Made by a program: the position numbers and the translations under genes | Assembly: GCA_012845835.1 (NCBI GenBank) | Contig: JABAKD010000028.1 | Span: forward strand, 9,951,689 to 10,015,688 | DNA: 64,000 nucleotides | Direction: 5' to 3' | Source of the DNA: Undaria pinnatifida | Taxonomy: Eukaryota > Sar > Phaeophyceae > Laminariales > Alariaceae | The notes under the pieces: model-generated | What the model saw: only the letters and a program-made list of their open reading frames with translations | Told to the model about the DNA's origin: nothing | Database searches by the model: none | Shown here: positions 31,237-41,663 of the stretch, one piece after another | Position numbering within the stretch: the stretch's first letter is position 1 | Layout: every line of letters begins with the position of its first letter

Positions 31237-32110
31237 CGCCGTTTTGGATGGTCTCCCCTGGACCCCCACTGATTTTCACGGTTTTCATGAACATGGGCCA
31301 GATATGAGGCTTGACAACATTTCTGCTCCTACCGAGAGGTTCGTCACCCGTGTTTCTGCTTTCGTCGATACCAGTGGTGACCGCCTCGGCCATGCACTGT
31401 TTTGGCCTGCCACCGACGCCACGTTTTCGCGTTGAACTTCGGGGCTACTCCGCCAGAACTACCCCCGCAGGCCCTACGCCTCCTTCGGAGGCTTCGGCGG
31501 CACTGGCGCCCTCGGGCCGCATCTCCACTCGGACACGTCGAAGAGCAGACGCTGCCGCCAGCGCCGCGCAGCTTGCTGTTGGTTATGGTTTCGGACACGT
31601 ACGGGTCTCTCGGCCGTCCTCTTCCGGGTCAATCCTCCACTGCATGTTCCGCACCCTCAATCTACTTTGCCCCGGGTCCACCTTGGGCTCCAACGCCAGT
31701 CCCGACGGTACCCATCCCGTCTGACCGCGACCTTTGAGTGCTCCGCCTTTGGGACGATCGACCCCTTCCGGGCCTCCCTCTGCCCCTACGGCCGATTTGG
31801 ACACGCTCGGCGCTGCTGCCGCATTACTCTTGGCGATTCCACGGCGCGTTATTCGCGCACCAGCTGGGGGAGGGAGCACTACGCAGAGCGTGCGTGTTAT
31901 GCCATTGTCCAACACTTTCTTCTCGGCCGGCCAATGGCCCTGCCGACAGAAGCTTTGGCAAGTTTTCCTTCGCATCAGTGCCCCCCCTTCAAGGAGATTC
32001 AGGACCTCGCTGGTAAATACCGTCTCAATGCTACCAACGAGGGCTTTGTCCTCCTCATCCGTCAACCAAACCGACCCCCTACTCCCTACGGTCGGCGAGA
32101 CGCCCGGCTT
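31237..32110 (+). pseudogene. long linker between RNase H and integrase (element 3)
   Basis: Proline/serine/arginine-rich sequence in three overlapping frames, with MRLDNISAPTERFVTRVSAF near 31,300, ISTRTRRRADAAASAAQLAV near 31,520 and the conserved ARYSRTSWGREHYAERACYA, then HFLLGRPMALPTEALASFPS near 31,850-31,970. Homologous to the linkers of elements 1, 2 and 4. Confidence 0.78.
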
Positions 32111-32960
32111 GTCTTTTTGGGTGACGATCCAGTTCGCATTTACGTGTCGACACTCATGCATGGATCATGCAAGCCTGTCGCTAGTCTGCTTCCTGCCAGA
32201 GCAAATACATTTCGCATGCTCAAACGTTTCTATTGGTGAATAGGAGTGAGCATTTGCACCCGCTGATGGTTGTGCTACTGCCTGAAGTGCTAAGCGCGGA
32301 AGACAACGCGATTGACGGTTTGTTGGCACGTCATATCGATTGTCATCCCTCCAGAACCGGGCATTGCAATCAGCATGGATTATTTATGTCGCTGTAACTG
32401 CGCTGAATTACCAGCTGAGGGTACGGCCAACGTCCGTATCAACCGGCATGTCCCTCTTTGTTGGTGCCCGCGTAGTATCCTGTCGGACAACGGCCTCCAG
32501 TTCTGCTCTGACATTTCGCGCGTCGTCCCTCCTTGGTCGTCGTGATATAGCCACCAGCTCCCGGTAACGGTGGTGTGGAGAGTTTCAACCTCACAATAGC
32601 ACAGAAGCTGGCTATGGTCATCAACGAGCGATAATATGTTGAGATGCGACGCTAACTCAGGTGGAGTTCGCCTACAAGAATTCGGTCAGTACCGCCAGTA
32701 GTCTGGCCCCCAAAGAGGTTCACATGGGCAGGCTCCCACGCCTGCCTCTTGCTGTTTTCGGCCGCTCCGGGGCCGCCGACCATCAGAGCCTAGCCCGCGA
32801 CCACCTTCATATTGCGACCTGGCGTCGGAACACCAACAGCGCACCAACTGCACAGCTCGCAAAATGCATGTGCTTTGACAGGTTCTCGTGTGGAACGGCA
32901 AATCTCAGCCCATTCGAACGATTTGCGTCAGGTTCTCAAACGTGTGGTGGGTAATAGGGC
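32111..32960 (+). pseudogene. integrase zinc region and core (element 3), internal deletion
   Basis: ISMDYL keeps the first catalytic Asp near 32,370, but the following FGPLPVTPRG...RRA region is deleted and the frame resumes at NCAELPAEGTANVRINRHVP. The second Asp is in SILSDNGLQFCSDISRV. The Glu region (near 32,580) has lost its GGVER form through a frameshift. Then VEFAYKNSVSTASSLAPKEV, HMGRLPRLPLAVFGRSGAAD. Not functional. Confidence 0.85.
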
Positions 32961-32964
32961 TTGA

Positions 32965-33900
32965 ATGTATAATGCGGTGTCCACTATTCGCCAAGGCGCG
33001 AAGGCCGGTACGGCTGCGAAGGTGTTCAATCCCATTTTTTTTCTCAATTGGACGGGCCCTTGCAAGATCCTTGCGGTAGACCCCTGTCCCTGTAGCGACA
33101 CACCAGGCGGTTCTCCCTTCGGAGATAAAGTCTTCTATTGGGATCTCCGTACGGATATACCCGTCGCCTTTGTGCACCGCCGCGTCACCGTCGAGCACTG
33201 CCAGCCATGTACCAACACCCACGACCGCGACGATGTGCCTAAGTATCTTCTGGGTGGGTTGGCGCAATACGGGATCAACCATTTCACGAAAACAAGTATA
33301 TCACGTCACTCAGAAAAACGTGCCGGCGCCCTTCCAGCGGCTCGAGGAGGAAAAGATCACCGGCCATCAATCGGTCCGTGGGCGGAGTGGGATCGTCCTG
33401 GTGATGTACGAGACGCATTGGACGTGGTTCTCTCGCTCATGATGAGAACGCGAGATGGACCTTCAGCTCTCACGATAAAATACCTTGCTCTATTGGGCTG
33501 GCACTCCGAACCAGCACCGCCAAACCAACCGCCTATACCGTCAGATGCGCAATAGGGCTGCAGACCGCGAACTTCTAACAGCGAGCGATGATTTGTGCCT
33601 GGCTACGGCTGCGTGCGCTGACTGGTTACGCCACTACAGCACTACGGTGGTTCCGAACGGGGCCCATTTTGGGTTAAAAGCCTAAATATATTTAGATGGT
33701 TAGGGAATACCAACCCTCGTACAACCACCGACGGGGAATATGTAGTGCGTTTTCTGAACGACCGGGGACCGGTCAAGCTTCCGCTCGATCCGGTTCGCTA
33801 CACAACTTCGACAGGAGGGGTTTAAGGCTCCTGTCGCCATCAGTTCGTCCGGGTAGATCAGTTGCACGCGGAATTCAAAATAACTTCGATGAATCTCGAG
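32965..33900 (+). pseudogene. integrase C-terminus, chromodomain and extension (element 3)
   Basis: A 196-residue frame carries FNPIFFLNWTGPCKILAVDP, GGSPFGDKVFYWDLRTDIPV and VEHCQPCTNTHDRDDVPKYL. The chromodomain-like part follows in another frame (RLEEEKITGHQSVRGRSGIV, MYETHWTWFS). Next come YWAGTPNQHRQTNRLYRQMR and, near 33,700-33,800, the extension WLGNTNPRTTTDGEYVVRFL then GPVKLPLDPVRYTTST. The extension is shared with elements 1 and 4. Confidence 0.82.
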
Positions 33901-34009
33901 GCGCTGACGTGACTAGCTGACAGTGATGCCACCACCGCGCCCAAGTGTTTGAATCCTGCTTTCCGGGTTTTGGGTTCTGATTCTTCGGAGAAAATTAGTT
34001 TTTCTGGAT

Positions 34010-34805
34010 TTTGGCTTGGTTTTATCTTGGGAGTGTCTCGTTATTTTGTCCGCGCGGTTTCGATGTCGTCCCCACAGGGTTAAGTACAATATCCATTCCC
34101 CGCGTGATCAGTGTTTCGTACGTGGCGTTCTGGTAGTCTTTTTCTACTGCTCGGAGGTTTGCTGGCGAGATTTTTTACTATCTCGCCTTCGACCTCAGCG
34201 TGTATTTATTTCTTTTTATTTCTCGGCGCGTTACCCCGTTTTCTTTTTAATGTTTCCTTTGTTCCCATTCCCCGCGTTAATCTGAGGAAAGCGATACGAG
34301 CTCTCGCGTCTGTCGATTCCGCCATTACTCCTGGGATTTCTGTAGTTCGTTTCCTTTCTTCCGTTCTCCGTTTTCAGTTTTTTGTCATAGCATTTTCCGT
34401 GAGACCTCTTAGCCTTGCAGTGTAGAGGCGTGAAGGTAGGTTTTGAAGAGTCGCATCTACGAGTCATGTTATAAACCGTGGAACCGGTATTTCCTCGAAT
34501 CTTCCATATTTCTGCATGTACGACTCATCAGGGTGGGCTAGTGTTATGGTATTTCCCAGGGAGCCTAGCAAGACGTAGGGACTAGTATGCCGATATGGGG
34601 TAAAAAGGGTGTTTCGTATGCCTATGAAGGCGTGTGCGTATAGGCATAAGGGGATGGTGATAATGTGCCATCCGTACTTAGCTCATCCGCTAGCGGGAGT
34701 AGTACACGAGCTTATCTAAGACAGGCGAGTGAAAGTTGTGGAACCTGCTTAGTAAAGACCTGCAAGAAGGTGACCTGTACCTGTTGTCAGGCCCTGTCTT
34801 ATAAT
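34010..34805 (+). repeat. 3' LTR of element 3
   Basis: It directly follows the pol tail. Landmarks shared with the LTRs at 5.1 and 35.6 kb are GATCAGTGTTTCGTACGTGG, CTCGCCTTCGACCTCAGCG, TCATCAGGGTGGGCTAGTGT, the hairpin region ATGCCTATGAAGGCGTGTGC (a weaker pairing than at 5.6 kb) and the tail CCTGCTTAGTAAAGACCTGC. The exact left edge is uncertain. Confidence 0.8.
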
Positions 34806-34829
34806 ACGGTGGCCCTCGCCAAAAGCGAA

Positions 34830-35280
34830 CGAGGTTTGGCACCCTTCTACGGCTGCACTCCGGGCACTGACTGGTTACGCCATCACAGCGCTACGGTATT
34901 CTCGAACGGGGCCTATTTTTGGTGCAAAGTCGCCCACGGCTTTTGGTGGTTAGGGAATATCAGCGCTCGTATCACTGGGGATATTTGGTGCGGTTTCTGA
35001 GCAACCCGTGACCGATCAAGCTTTGTTCTCACCGGCTAGCTTCGTACACGGCTTCGACGTGAGAGGCTCAAGCTTTTGGTATTTCGAATCCGTCGCGTTA
35101 GATCAGTTGCACGCGGAAAGCAAGGTAATAATGAATCTCGAAGCGCGGACGTGATTAATTGACGTTTACGCCACCACCAAGCTCAAATATTTAAATTCTG
35201 TTTTTGCTGGATTTTGGTTCTGGTTCTTCGGGGAATAATCGTTTTCCTGGGTTGACTTTGTGTTCATGTGAGGATTGTTC
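34830..35280 (+). pseudogene. second copy of the pol 3' tail
   Basis: Homologous to 33,605-34,030: GTDWLRHHSATVFSNGAYFW, HGFWWLGNISARITGDIW, followed by the noncoding stretch leading to an LTR. It shows that a second, otherwise deleted element of the same family lay here: LTR, pol tail, LTR in tandem. Confidence 0.8.
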
Positions 35281-35289
35281 CGCTAGACA

Positions 35290-35548
35290 GTGGCTATGGT
35301 AAGAGATCACTGCAGGCACCTTTTTTGCAGCGCTCGTGATCACTCGCGCGAGTGATCCCCCTGTTGCTTTGTGGTCTTACGTTTTCGTGTCGGTTTAATT
35401 TTGGCATTTGAATCCGTAACGTAGTGGGTCGCTACGATACGCGAAGCAAATTGCGCAATTTCGTGTTGTCAGTGAGGTACAGAGCCACTCGTGCGAGTGG
35501 CTCAAACCCTTCAGCGAAAAAGGGCGTATCCCTCCCCTACCGTAGCCC
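35290..35548 (-). mobile_element. MITE-like element, copy 1
   Basis: About 259 bp with imperfect terminal inverted repeats (GTGGCTATGGTA at the left, TACCGTAGCC at the right) and two internal palindromes, TCACTCGCGCGAGTGA and CCACTCGTGCGAGTGG. It has no coding capacity. It lies within the LTR region of the second gypsy copy; LTR homology resumes after it. Orientation is relative to the copy at 40.5 kb. Confidence 0.75.
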
Positions 35549-36385
35549 TGTTGGTTAATTCTCCGCTCGGTTTCGACATCGTCTCCGCAAGGTTACGACC
35601 GATGTCCATTCCGCGCATGATGAGAAGATTTCGTACATTGTGTTCTGGTTTGTTTTGGCGACCGCTCAGTGGTTTGTAGAGAGGCTTACTAACTCTCTCA
35701 TCTTAGACCCCGGCATTTTGTGCAAACTTTCAGTTACTCACCCGCGTCTTTCGGACGCAGGCGATCGCTATTGCCGCCACCGCCTCTCTGGGGTTCCCGT
35801 TTTCTTTTTTCTGTTTCCTTTGTTTTCATTCCCCGTGTTAATCTGAGGAAGTCGATAGCTCTCGCGTCTGCCGATTCCGCCCTTGCCGCTTTGTCCGCAT
35901 TCCGTTTCTCGTCTTCCGTTCCCCATGCTTCGGTTATCTGCTTTCGCAGTTTTCCTTGGATTTCGTAGCCCCACAGAGTAGAGGTGCGGGAGTGGGGTTT
36001 GAACATGCCCACTTGTTCGAGTCTTTTTCTAGGCCGTGGAACCGGTGCTCCCCCGAACCTTCCAAATTTCTGCGTTTACGGCTCATCAGGGTGGGCTAGT
36101 TTCATGGTATTGCTCCGAGAGCCTACCAAAGGCCTTGGATTGAGGACGTCGGAGGTAAATACGGGATAAAAAGGTTTTCATATGCCTTTGGATACGTGTG
36201 TATAGATAGGGAAAAATGATGCAATTGGGTTTACTAATTTTCATCCACCTCGTACATTCAATTCTCCCCGTGGCATAACGGATATTATCATTGCAAAGTG
36301 TTTCTGTAAGAAATACACAAGTGAGTAAACACCGTCGTGGGGCCTGCTTAGTAGAGAGGCCTGCAAGGAGTTGCATGTGTTTGCA
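35549..36385 (+). repeat. LTR following the second pol tail
   Basis: It matches the 34.0-34.8 kb LTR: CGGTTTCGACATCGTC, CCCCGTGTTAATCTGAGGAA, TCTCGCGTCTGCCGATTCCG, CTCATCAGGGTGGGCTAG and the tail CACAAGTGAGTAAACACCG, GCCTGCTTAGTAGAGAGGCC. Its U3 start is interrupted by the MITE. Confidence 0.82.
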
Positions 36386-36998
36386 TCAGCAGGGGTTGTT
36401 ACGAAAATATGGCCTCGCGGTACAAACAAATCACAAGAAACGCTGAAAATCCTTGTAAAACAAATGAGAAACAAAAAACGCTGGGAAAACAAAATGTTTG
36501 AATTCAAGGTAGGAGAAAGAAGAAAACGCAATGAAAGGAATTACTTGATGCGGGCACTCGAAATAGGAATTTGAGCCTGGACTCCAAACGGACGATTCTT
36601 AACACCGGCCCCCTACTGAATAGGAAAATGTACCTGCACTAGCACCTGCTTACTGTCTCTGATGACAGCGGTGCCAATACCGCTACCATCGCATCCGCAG
36701 CACGCGTCGTACATAATGCACCATTGAGGCGCATGGCGGCCTACCACCAGTCGGAGTGGACATCGATTAACTGTGTTGTTGCAGATTACTACCCGCCAGG
36801 CACCGAGAGGAGCTCCTCATCAGATGAGCTGAATAGTAGAATCCCATCTTACGGCTCTCGTTTTAAAAACCAGGATCTCGTGGCGGCCACCGCACTAATT
36901 TCGGTAGACCCGTTGGATCTTCACTTTAAATGTTGTCATTAGAGTGACTATTAATACAACAAAATAACGAAAACAAAGAAATACATACATACGTACAC
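36386..36998. other. no gene recognised
   Basis: A-rich sequence after the LTR. Short frames only. Confidence 0.5.
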
Positions 36999-37370
36999 AT
37001 GAAAAATACACTCCAACTGTGAGATCGAAGACTTCGTCGAAACTCATTTTTGCAAGTTGTGCGTGATACTCCCATCGCTCGTATTACTGGGTGTGTGTCC
37101 CCATTTAGGATATAGGTCGGCGACTCCCCTTGGAACTACAAGTGTAGCTTGTACCAGGGTCAACAATGTGATGTTGGTCAGTCTGTGCACGGAAATTATA
37201 AAACCCGTTTTTGAGGGGAGTAAATCTGACGGCTGTGGAAGGAATGCATCTGTTTATCAAATATATCCTGTAATTCAACCGGTGAGAGGAGGGCGGAGTT
37301 TGGAGGGGGTGAGGGCGGGGGCGGGAGCGCGGGGGGTTTTGAAGAGGAGGGGGAGGGGGAGCCGGGGGTA
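36999..37370 (+). repeat. R1 repeat, head and first G-rich unit
   Basis: Head (CAACTGTGAGATCGAAGACT, GATATAGGTCGGCGACTCCC) followed by CTGTGCACGGAAATTATAAA, the GTTTATCAAATATATCCTGT unit and a G-rich tail. Confidence 0.88.
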
Positions 37371-37429
37371 CTCAGTTTGTGCATGGCCGTGGTCGTATGA
37401 CCATAGTGTGAAGGAACTAGGAAATCAGG

Positions 37430-37790
37430 AATTATTGGAGTATTAGTCCGTTTGACCACTTGCAAGTGTTAACAAATAGCTTACCCAAACAAAGCCTTCA
37501 AACACTCTTCCCCCCTGAAACGGCGGTATAGCAGATCGGCCGGATATACGGGCGGACGTGCCACTATCCAAGCGGTTTCGTTTGCTGGGGATACCGGGGA
37601 GAGTAATTTTTGACATGGGGAAAGCCTGAAAAGGTTTAATATTATTGTGGATGGTGAAATTCGAACCCACGACCCGAAAAACGTGATCTGTCGACGACGC
37701 CATTTGTAAAGGAATTAGTGGGGTGCTAGTCCGTTTGACCACTTGCAAAAGGTTAACCAATAGCTTGCCCAAACTAAGCCTTATAACAAT
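37430..37790 (-). repeat. SINE-like repeat, near-complete copy
   Basis: The minus strand reads, from 37,788: GGCTTAGTTTGGGCAAGC, the A-box-like TGGTCAAACGG, then a B-box-like GTGGGTTCGAATTTC about 64 nt later, then a body of about 190 bp, and again GGCTTTGTTTGGGTAAGC with a second TGGTCAAACGG. The unit is therefore flanked by direct copies of its own start. The family also occurs at 7.7, 8.9 and 15.3 kb. Confidence 0.7.
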
Positions 37791-37875
37791 GGACCCTTGC
37801 ATCCTTACTATGCCGAGACAGAGAACTTCGGGTTTTCACCAAGCAGCCAGACCTTGCTTGCACCAAGCGCAAAGC

Positions 37876-38165
37876 GCCGTGAGGTGTTTGGCGAGTCGCA
37901 TGAAGAGTGAACTGCATCCCTTCAAGAACCGGTCGTAAGACCGACTTCGGCACCTTGTGGCTACCTTCTTGCTTATGGATGACAGGGCCAATGAGTTATA
38001 CTTTATTTTCTGGTGTGGCCACTCCAGAGACAACAATGATGGGTATTATTATTAAATATGTAACTACCTCGTGGGTGCCTTACATATTCACACTACAAGA
38101 AGCGATAATTCCCATTGTGCGGAGTTACGGTTCTCCACCCCGCACAATATGATCTAGCTCGATAA
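37876..38165. repeat. dispersed repeat F, copy 1
   Basis: About 285 bp closely matching 45,525-45,815, including the block TGATGGGTATTATTATTAAA and CCTCGTGGGTGCCTTAC. Both copies keep an open minus-strand frame (SISKKVATRCRSRSYDRFLK here), but its meaning is unclear. Confidence 0.88.
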
Positions 38166-38169
38166 ATAT

Positions 38170-38945
38170 CCCGGTGACCGGGGGGGGGGGTAAAACGATA
38201 TGTCCGCGGTAACTATAAAACCCGTTTGTGACGGGGACAATATGTGACGGCTGTGGAAGGAAGGCGCATCAGTTTATCATGTATATCCTGTGAGTCGTAT
38301 AACCGGTGAGGGGAGAGCGGAGTTCTTTTAGGGGGCCAGGAGGGGGTGTTTCCAACAAGTTTTTATGCCTCTTAAATATGTATAGGAGCTTACTGTACGT
38401 GTGGTGCTAGGTCTAGGCGATGGTGGGGGTGGTGAGGAAGGAGTGATCGGGGGGGGGGGGGGGGGGGGGGATTTGAACTTGAGTACCAGATACTGAATGA
38501 CAACGAATTGCAGCTACCACCGCAGGGATGGCTCGAAAGTTAAAGAGGTGACATTACTTGTCGGGTAGTGTATATTGTTATGGCATGTTTTTATTTTTTA
38601 TGAAGCGGCGAGGAAGGGGGGGGGTGAAGGGGGGGGTCAATCTGTCCGCGGAAACTATAAGAACCTTTTTCAAGGCGGAGAAAACCTGACGAGTGTGAAA
38701 GGAATGCATCAATTCGTCATGCATACCCTGTAAGTCGTATACCCGGTAAGGGGAGGGCGGAGTGTTTAGGAGGGGGGGGGGGGTTCAACAGTTTTAGTTC
38801 GCATAAATGTATAATAGGAGGAGCTTACTGTAAGAGTGGTGTTAGAGGTCTATCTACACGATGGTTGGGTTGTCGGGAAAGGGGGGGGCGGAAGGGGTGT
38901 ACTGAGTTTGTGCATGGCCGTAATCGTATGACCATAGACCCTTCT
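38170..38945 (+). repeat. R1 G-tract tail, two rounds
   Basis: Units with GGCTGTGGAAGGAAGGCGCA, GTATATCCTGTGAGTCG, ACCGGTGAGGGGAG, a TGTGGTGCTAGGTCTAGGCG spacer and a run of more than 20 G at about 38,449-38,470. A second, more diverged round starts near 38,640. Confidence 0.88.
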
Positions 38946-38949
38946 TATT

Positions 38950-40010
38950 AAGTTATTGGGCGGGGGTACAGAGTGTCCCCTGCAAGTCTGCCTATTGAAC
39001 AAGCCCTCGACGCGTACTCACTCTCTTGGCCGTACTAGAGACGCAGTTTTATTATTTCCAGCAAGCCCCGAACAGCATGTGACAACGTGAGGCGCGTGCC
39101 TCGATTATATTTCCTGGCTATCCCAAATAGAAAATGCCAACCCCTCATACAAAAACGGCCAATCATCTATCAAATGATATAATTCCAGGCCTTTCAGGGG
39201 GGAACCTTAACACTAGCCCACCCTGATGAGCCGCAAATGCAGAAATATGGGAGATTCGGGGAAACTTCGGTTCTACGAACTAGACCATGAGTCGAAGATG
39301 AGGCTCCTCAAAACCCACTCCCACACCTCTAACGACCTGACTATGAAGCCAGGAAAACGCGGAGAAAAGCAATTGAAGGAAACGCAGACCCTACAATAAG
39401 GCAAACCACCAGTCGAAAACCTGCCGCGTACCGCCGGTGTGGCGGGGGAGGGAGGACGGAAAAAGCTCTTCGGCAAACAAACCACAGAAAAGGCACTACG
39501 TCAAGGCAAACCCTCGTCAAAATGAACGGGAACACAGGCGCTAATACATGGAAGAAGTCATGTAAAAACCAAACTTCCCGCGGACCATTGGCATGGGGGG
39601 GGGTAGATGAGGAAACTCTATATATCCGGATTGGAAGGTGGCACCACCTACAGCCCCGCGAGGGGTAAAAGTGTTTAGCCGAAAAAAGGTAGAACAAATA
39701 CAACACGAAAAAAAATATAAGATAATCCACAGTCCCTATATAGCCCTGCACTACCTTATGCGCGAACAGGGTACCCTGGTCGCCCCCCGGCTATGGGCTG
39801 AGGCAGGGCGAATTTGACCAAACACGAAAAAGCGACAGTCCTGCGCCTAAGATAACGGCGTGATTGCCCGAACCTTGGCCCGACACTGAGCACGGGAGTC
39901 GGCAGGAATAAAAAACATGGTAAGAACCATCCCAAAACCAGACCAAGACTCTCGAAGCACAACGAATAACCCGAAGACAAAAACTCAAAAGACAAAAACT
40001 CCAAACCTCA
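38950..40010 (-). repeat. LTR of element 4 (3' LTR)
   Basis: Reverse-oriented LTR. Its R/U5-like part (39,335-38,950) matches positions 1-392, including an AATAAA-type signal. The U3-like part (about 40,010-39,340) follows the element 4 tail and has no second copy here, so that boundary is inferred. Open minus-strand frames in U3 (for example 39,751-39,341) are not taken as genes. Confidence 0.65.
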
Positions 40011-40131
40011 TATCCCAGAAAAACAGAATGGAGAACTATCGAGGAGCGGTGGCGGCTTGAAAGTCAACTAGCCACGGCCGCGCCTCGAGATGCATCTACG
40101 TTGTGTTGGATCCCCCAAGGAAACGCGCTGG

Positions 40132-40524
40132 CTATGTGAACTTGCAGGCATCAAAAGCCTCGTACGGCTCCCGTCGAAGTCGTGTAGCGCGCCGGGGGGA
40201 GCGGAAGTTTGATGGGCACCAAAAGCCTCGTATGACTCCCGTCGAAGTCGTGTAGCGCACCGGCGGAAGAGGAAGTTTGATCGGCCCCGGGTCGTCCAGA
40301 AATCCGACCAGATATACCTTGTACTCGGTTGTACTCGCGCTGATTTTCCAAGCCACTATATCCCATCGTCTCCCTAGTATTAAAAGTGGGCTCTTAGGAA
40401 GCATAGTGTCGTGGATCGGCAGAGCCAATCGGCGCGGGTAACACAAGCGAAGCCCGGCGGTAGGAAACACTCCCCGTTGTTGCGGGAGAGCTCGCGCTGT
40501 GCCGCCCCAATCCGCATTCGGCGG
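40132..40524 (-). pseudogene. pol tail and extension (element 4), downstream of the MITE
   Basis: It resumes exactly where the chromodomain frame was broken: MRIGAAQRELSRNNGECF-type residues, then VTRADWLCRS, then KISASTTEYKVYLVGFLDDP and GPIKLPLPPVRYTTSTGVIR. A tandem duplication of about 68 bp (40,147-40,213 and 40,214-40,281) repeats the RYTTSTGAVR coding part. A terminal module of this kind is not part of the classical Ty3 integrase. Confidence 0.75.
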
Positions 40525-40760
40525 ACCAGGGGTTCTGTAGGGGGGGTACCCCCGTTTTACCTGGTGTGTTTGAGCCACTCGCACGAGTGACTCTGTGCCT
40601 CACGGATGAAAGTGATTTAGGCATTTATTTTGGAGCAGCTTAGAATACCTTTGGATTGCGGATTGATTTCGTCAAAAGAACAAAGGGGTTACTCGCGCGA
40701 GTGACCCCTAGCCACTGAAATTTCAAGGCCGAAAAAGGGACCCCCCTACCGTAGCCTGGG
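40525..40760 (+). mobile_element. MITE-like element, copy 2, in the element 4 pol tail
   Basis: 236 bp bounded by a perfect 7-bp duplication TCGGCGG (40,518-40,524 and 40,761-40,767). Ends: ACCAGGGGTTCTGTAGGGGG at the left, and the reverse complement of the right end is CCCAGGCTACGGTAGGGGGG, forming imperfect inverted repeats. Internal palindromes are CCACTCGCACGAGTGA and TTACTCGCGCGAGTGA. The paralogues at 2.7, 25.85 and 33.5 kb show the uninterrupted coding sequence, so the insertion is certain. No transposase is encoded. Confidence 0.88.
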
Positions 40761-40767
40761 TCGGCGG

Positions 40768-41663
40768 TAGAGGCGGTTGGTTTAGCGGCGCTGGTCCGGA
40801 GTGCCGGCCCAATAGCGCAAAATGTGGGGGGTGGAGAGGTGGAGGTCAATCTCCCGCTCCCAGGAAGATTCAGAGAGTCCCGCCCAATGTGTCTTGTATA
40901 GCACCGCGATGATGCCACCTCGCCCCTGGATCGGCTGATGGCCGGTGATGTGCTCCACCTCCAGTCGCTGGAGGGGAGTCGAAACATCGTCTTGGGTGAC
41001 GTGGTTCGTAGGGGGGTTCTTGCAAAAAACATTGAGCACATACTGCGTCAGCCCCGCCGGTAGGTATTTGGGCATGTCCCCGCTGTCGTGGGGGTTGGCG
41101 CAGGGTTTGCAACGTTTAATCGCCACACGCCGACGAGCATCCGAACCGGGCAGGTCGGAAGGGAGGTCCAAAAAGAGGAGGTTGCTCCCGAGCGGCGAGC
41201 CATCCGGGGTCTCGGCGGCGGAGCAGGGACCGACTGCCAAGATCTTGTAACGGTCCGGCCAGTTAAGCGCAAGTTTGGCCTTGAGCACCTTGGCGTCCGT
41301 ATTCGCCTTCACACCCTGACGGATGGTGGAGGCAGAGTTGTGCCCCCAGGCCCAACCACCCACAGCAAAGGAAGGTGCCGGCCGCACTGCGTCCGTGGGG
41401 GCCGCGATTCTGCGGTTAACACGAGAAACGGTGAGGCCGTGGTGTGCGCGGACAATGTCGTTCGCGCATTTTTGCCGATCGGTGGCAAAGTCGCAATAGG
41501 TCAGGTGGTCGCGGGCCAGACTCTGGTGCCCCACGACGCCGGTGCGGTCGAAAACGAATAGGGAGAGACGTGGGAGTCTGTCCATGTAGACCTCGTTGGT
41601 CGCCGGGCCCGTCGCCGCGCTGACGGAATTGTTGTAAGCGAATTCGACGTGATGCAGATGCAA
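40768..41663 (-). CDS. integrase C-terminal domain with chromodomain (element 4)
   Basis: An open frame of 293 residues. Its start overlaps the end of the catalytic core homology (HHVEFAYNNSVSAATGPATN, VYMDRLPRLSLFVFDRTGVV). Next comes the C-terminal DNA-binding region (KAKLALNWPDRYKILAVGPC, SPLGSNLLFLDLPSDLPGSD, RCKPCANPHDSGDMPKYLPA). A chromodomain-like end follows: RLEVEHITGHQP, VLYKTHWAGLSESSWEREID, then ILRYWAGTP. Chromodomains on integrases steer insertion to chromatin marks. The frame then runs into the MITE, which removes the natural terminus. It is part of a pol polyprotein, not a free gene. Confidence 0.85.

Larger units (their letters stand above)
26038..34805 (+). mobile_element. 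Ty3/gypsy element 3 (gag and pol remnants plus 3' LTR)
   Basis: Plus-strand order: LTR tail, gag-like region (26.2-29.6 kb), reverse transcriptase, RNase H, linker, integrase, chromodomain and extension, then an LTR at 34.0-34.8 kb. This is the only copy in the window with a recognisable gag leading into pol. All parts are frameshifted or carry stops. Total length is about 8.8 kb. Confidence 0.8.

Noticed and set aside
39341-40004. Two minus-strand frames of 136 and 82 residues
   Set aside because: They lie in the U3-like part of the element 4 LTR, are rich in Phe/Leu/Ser from composition, and have no motif.
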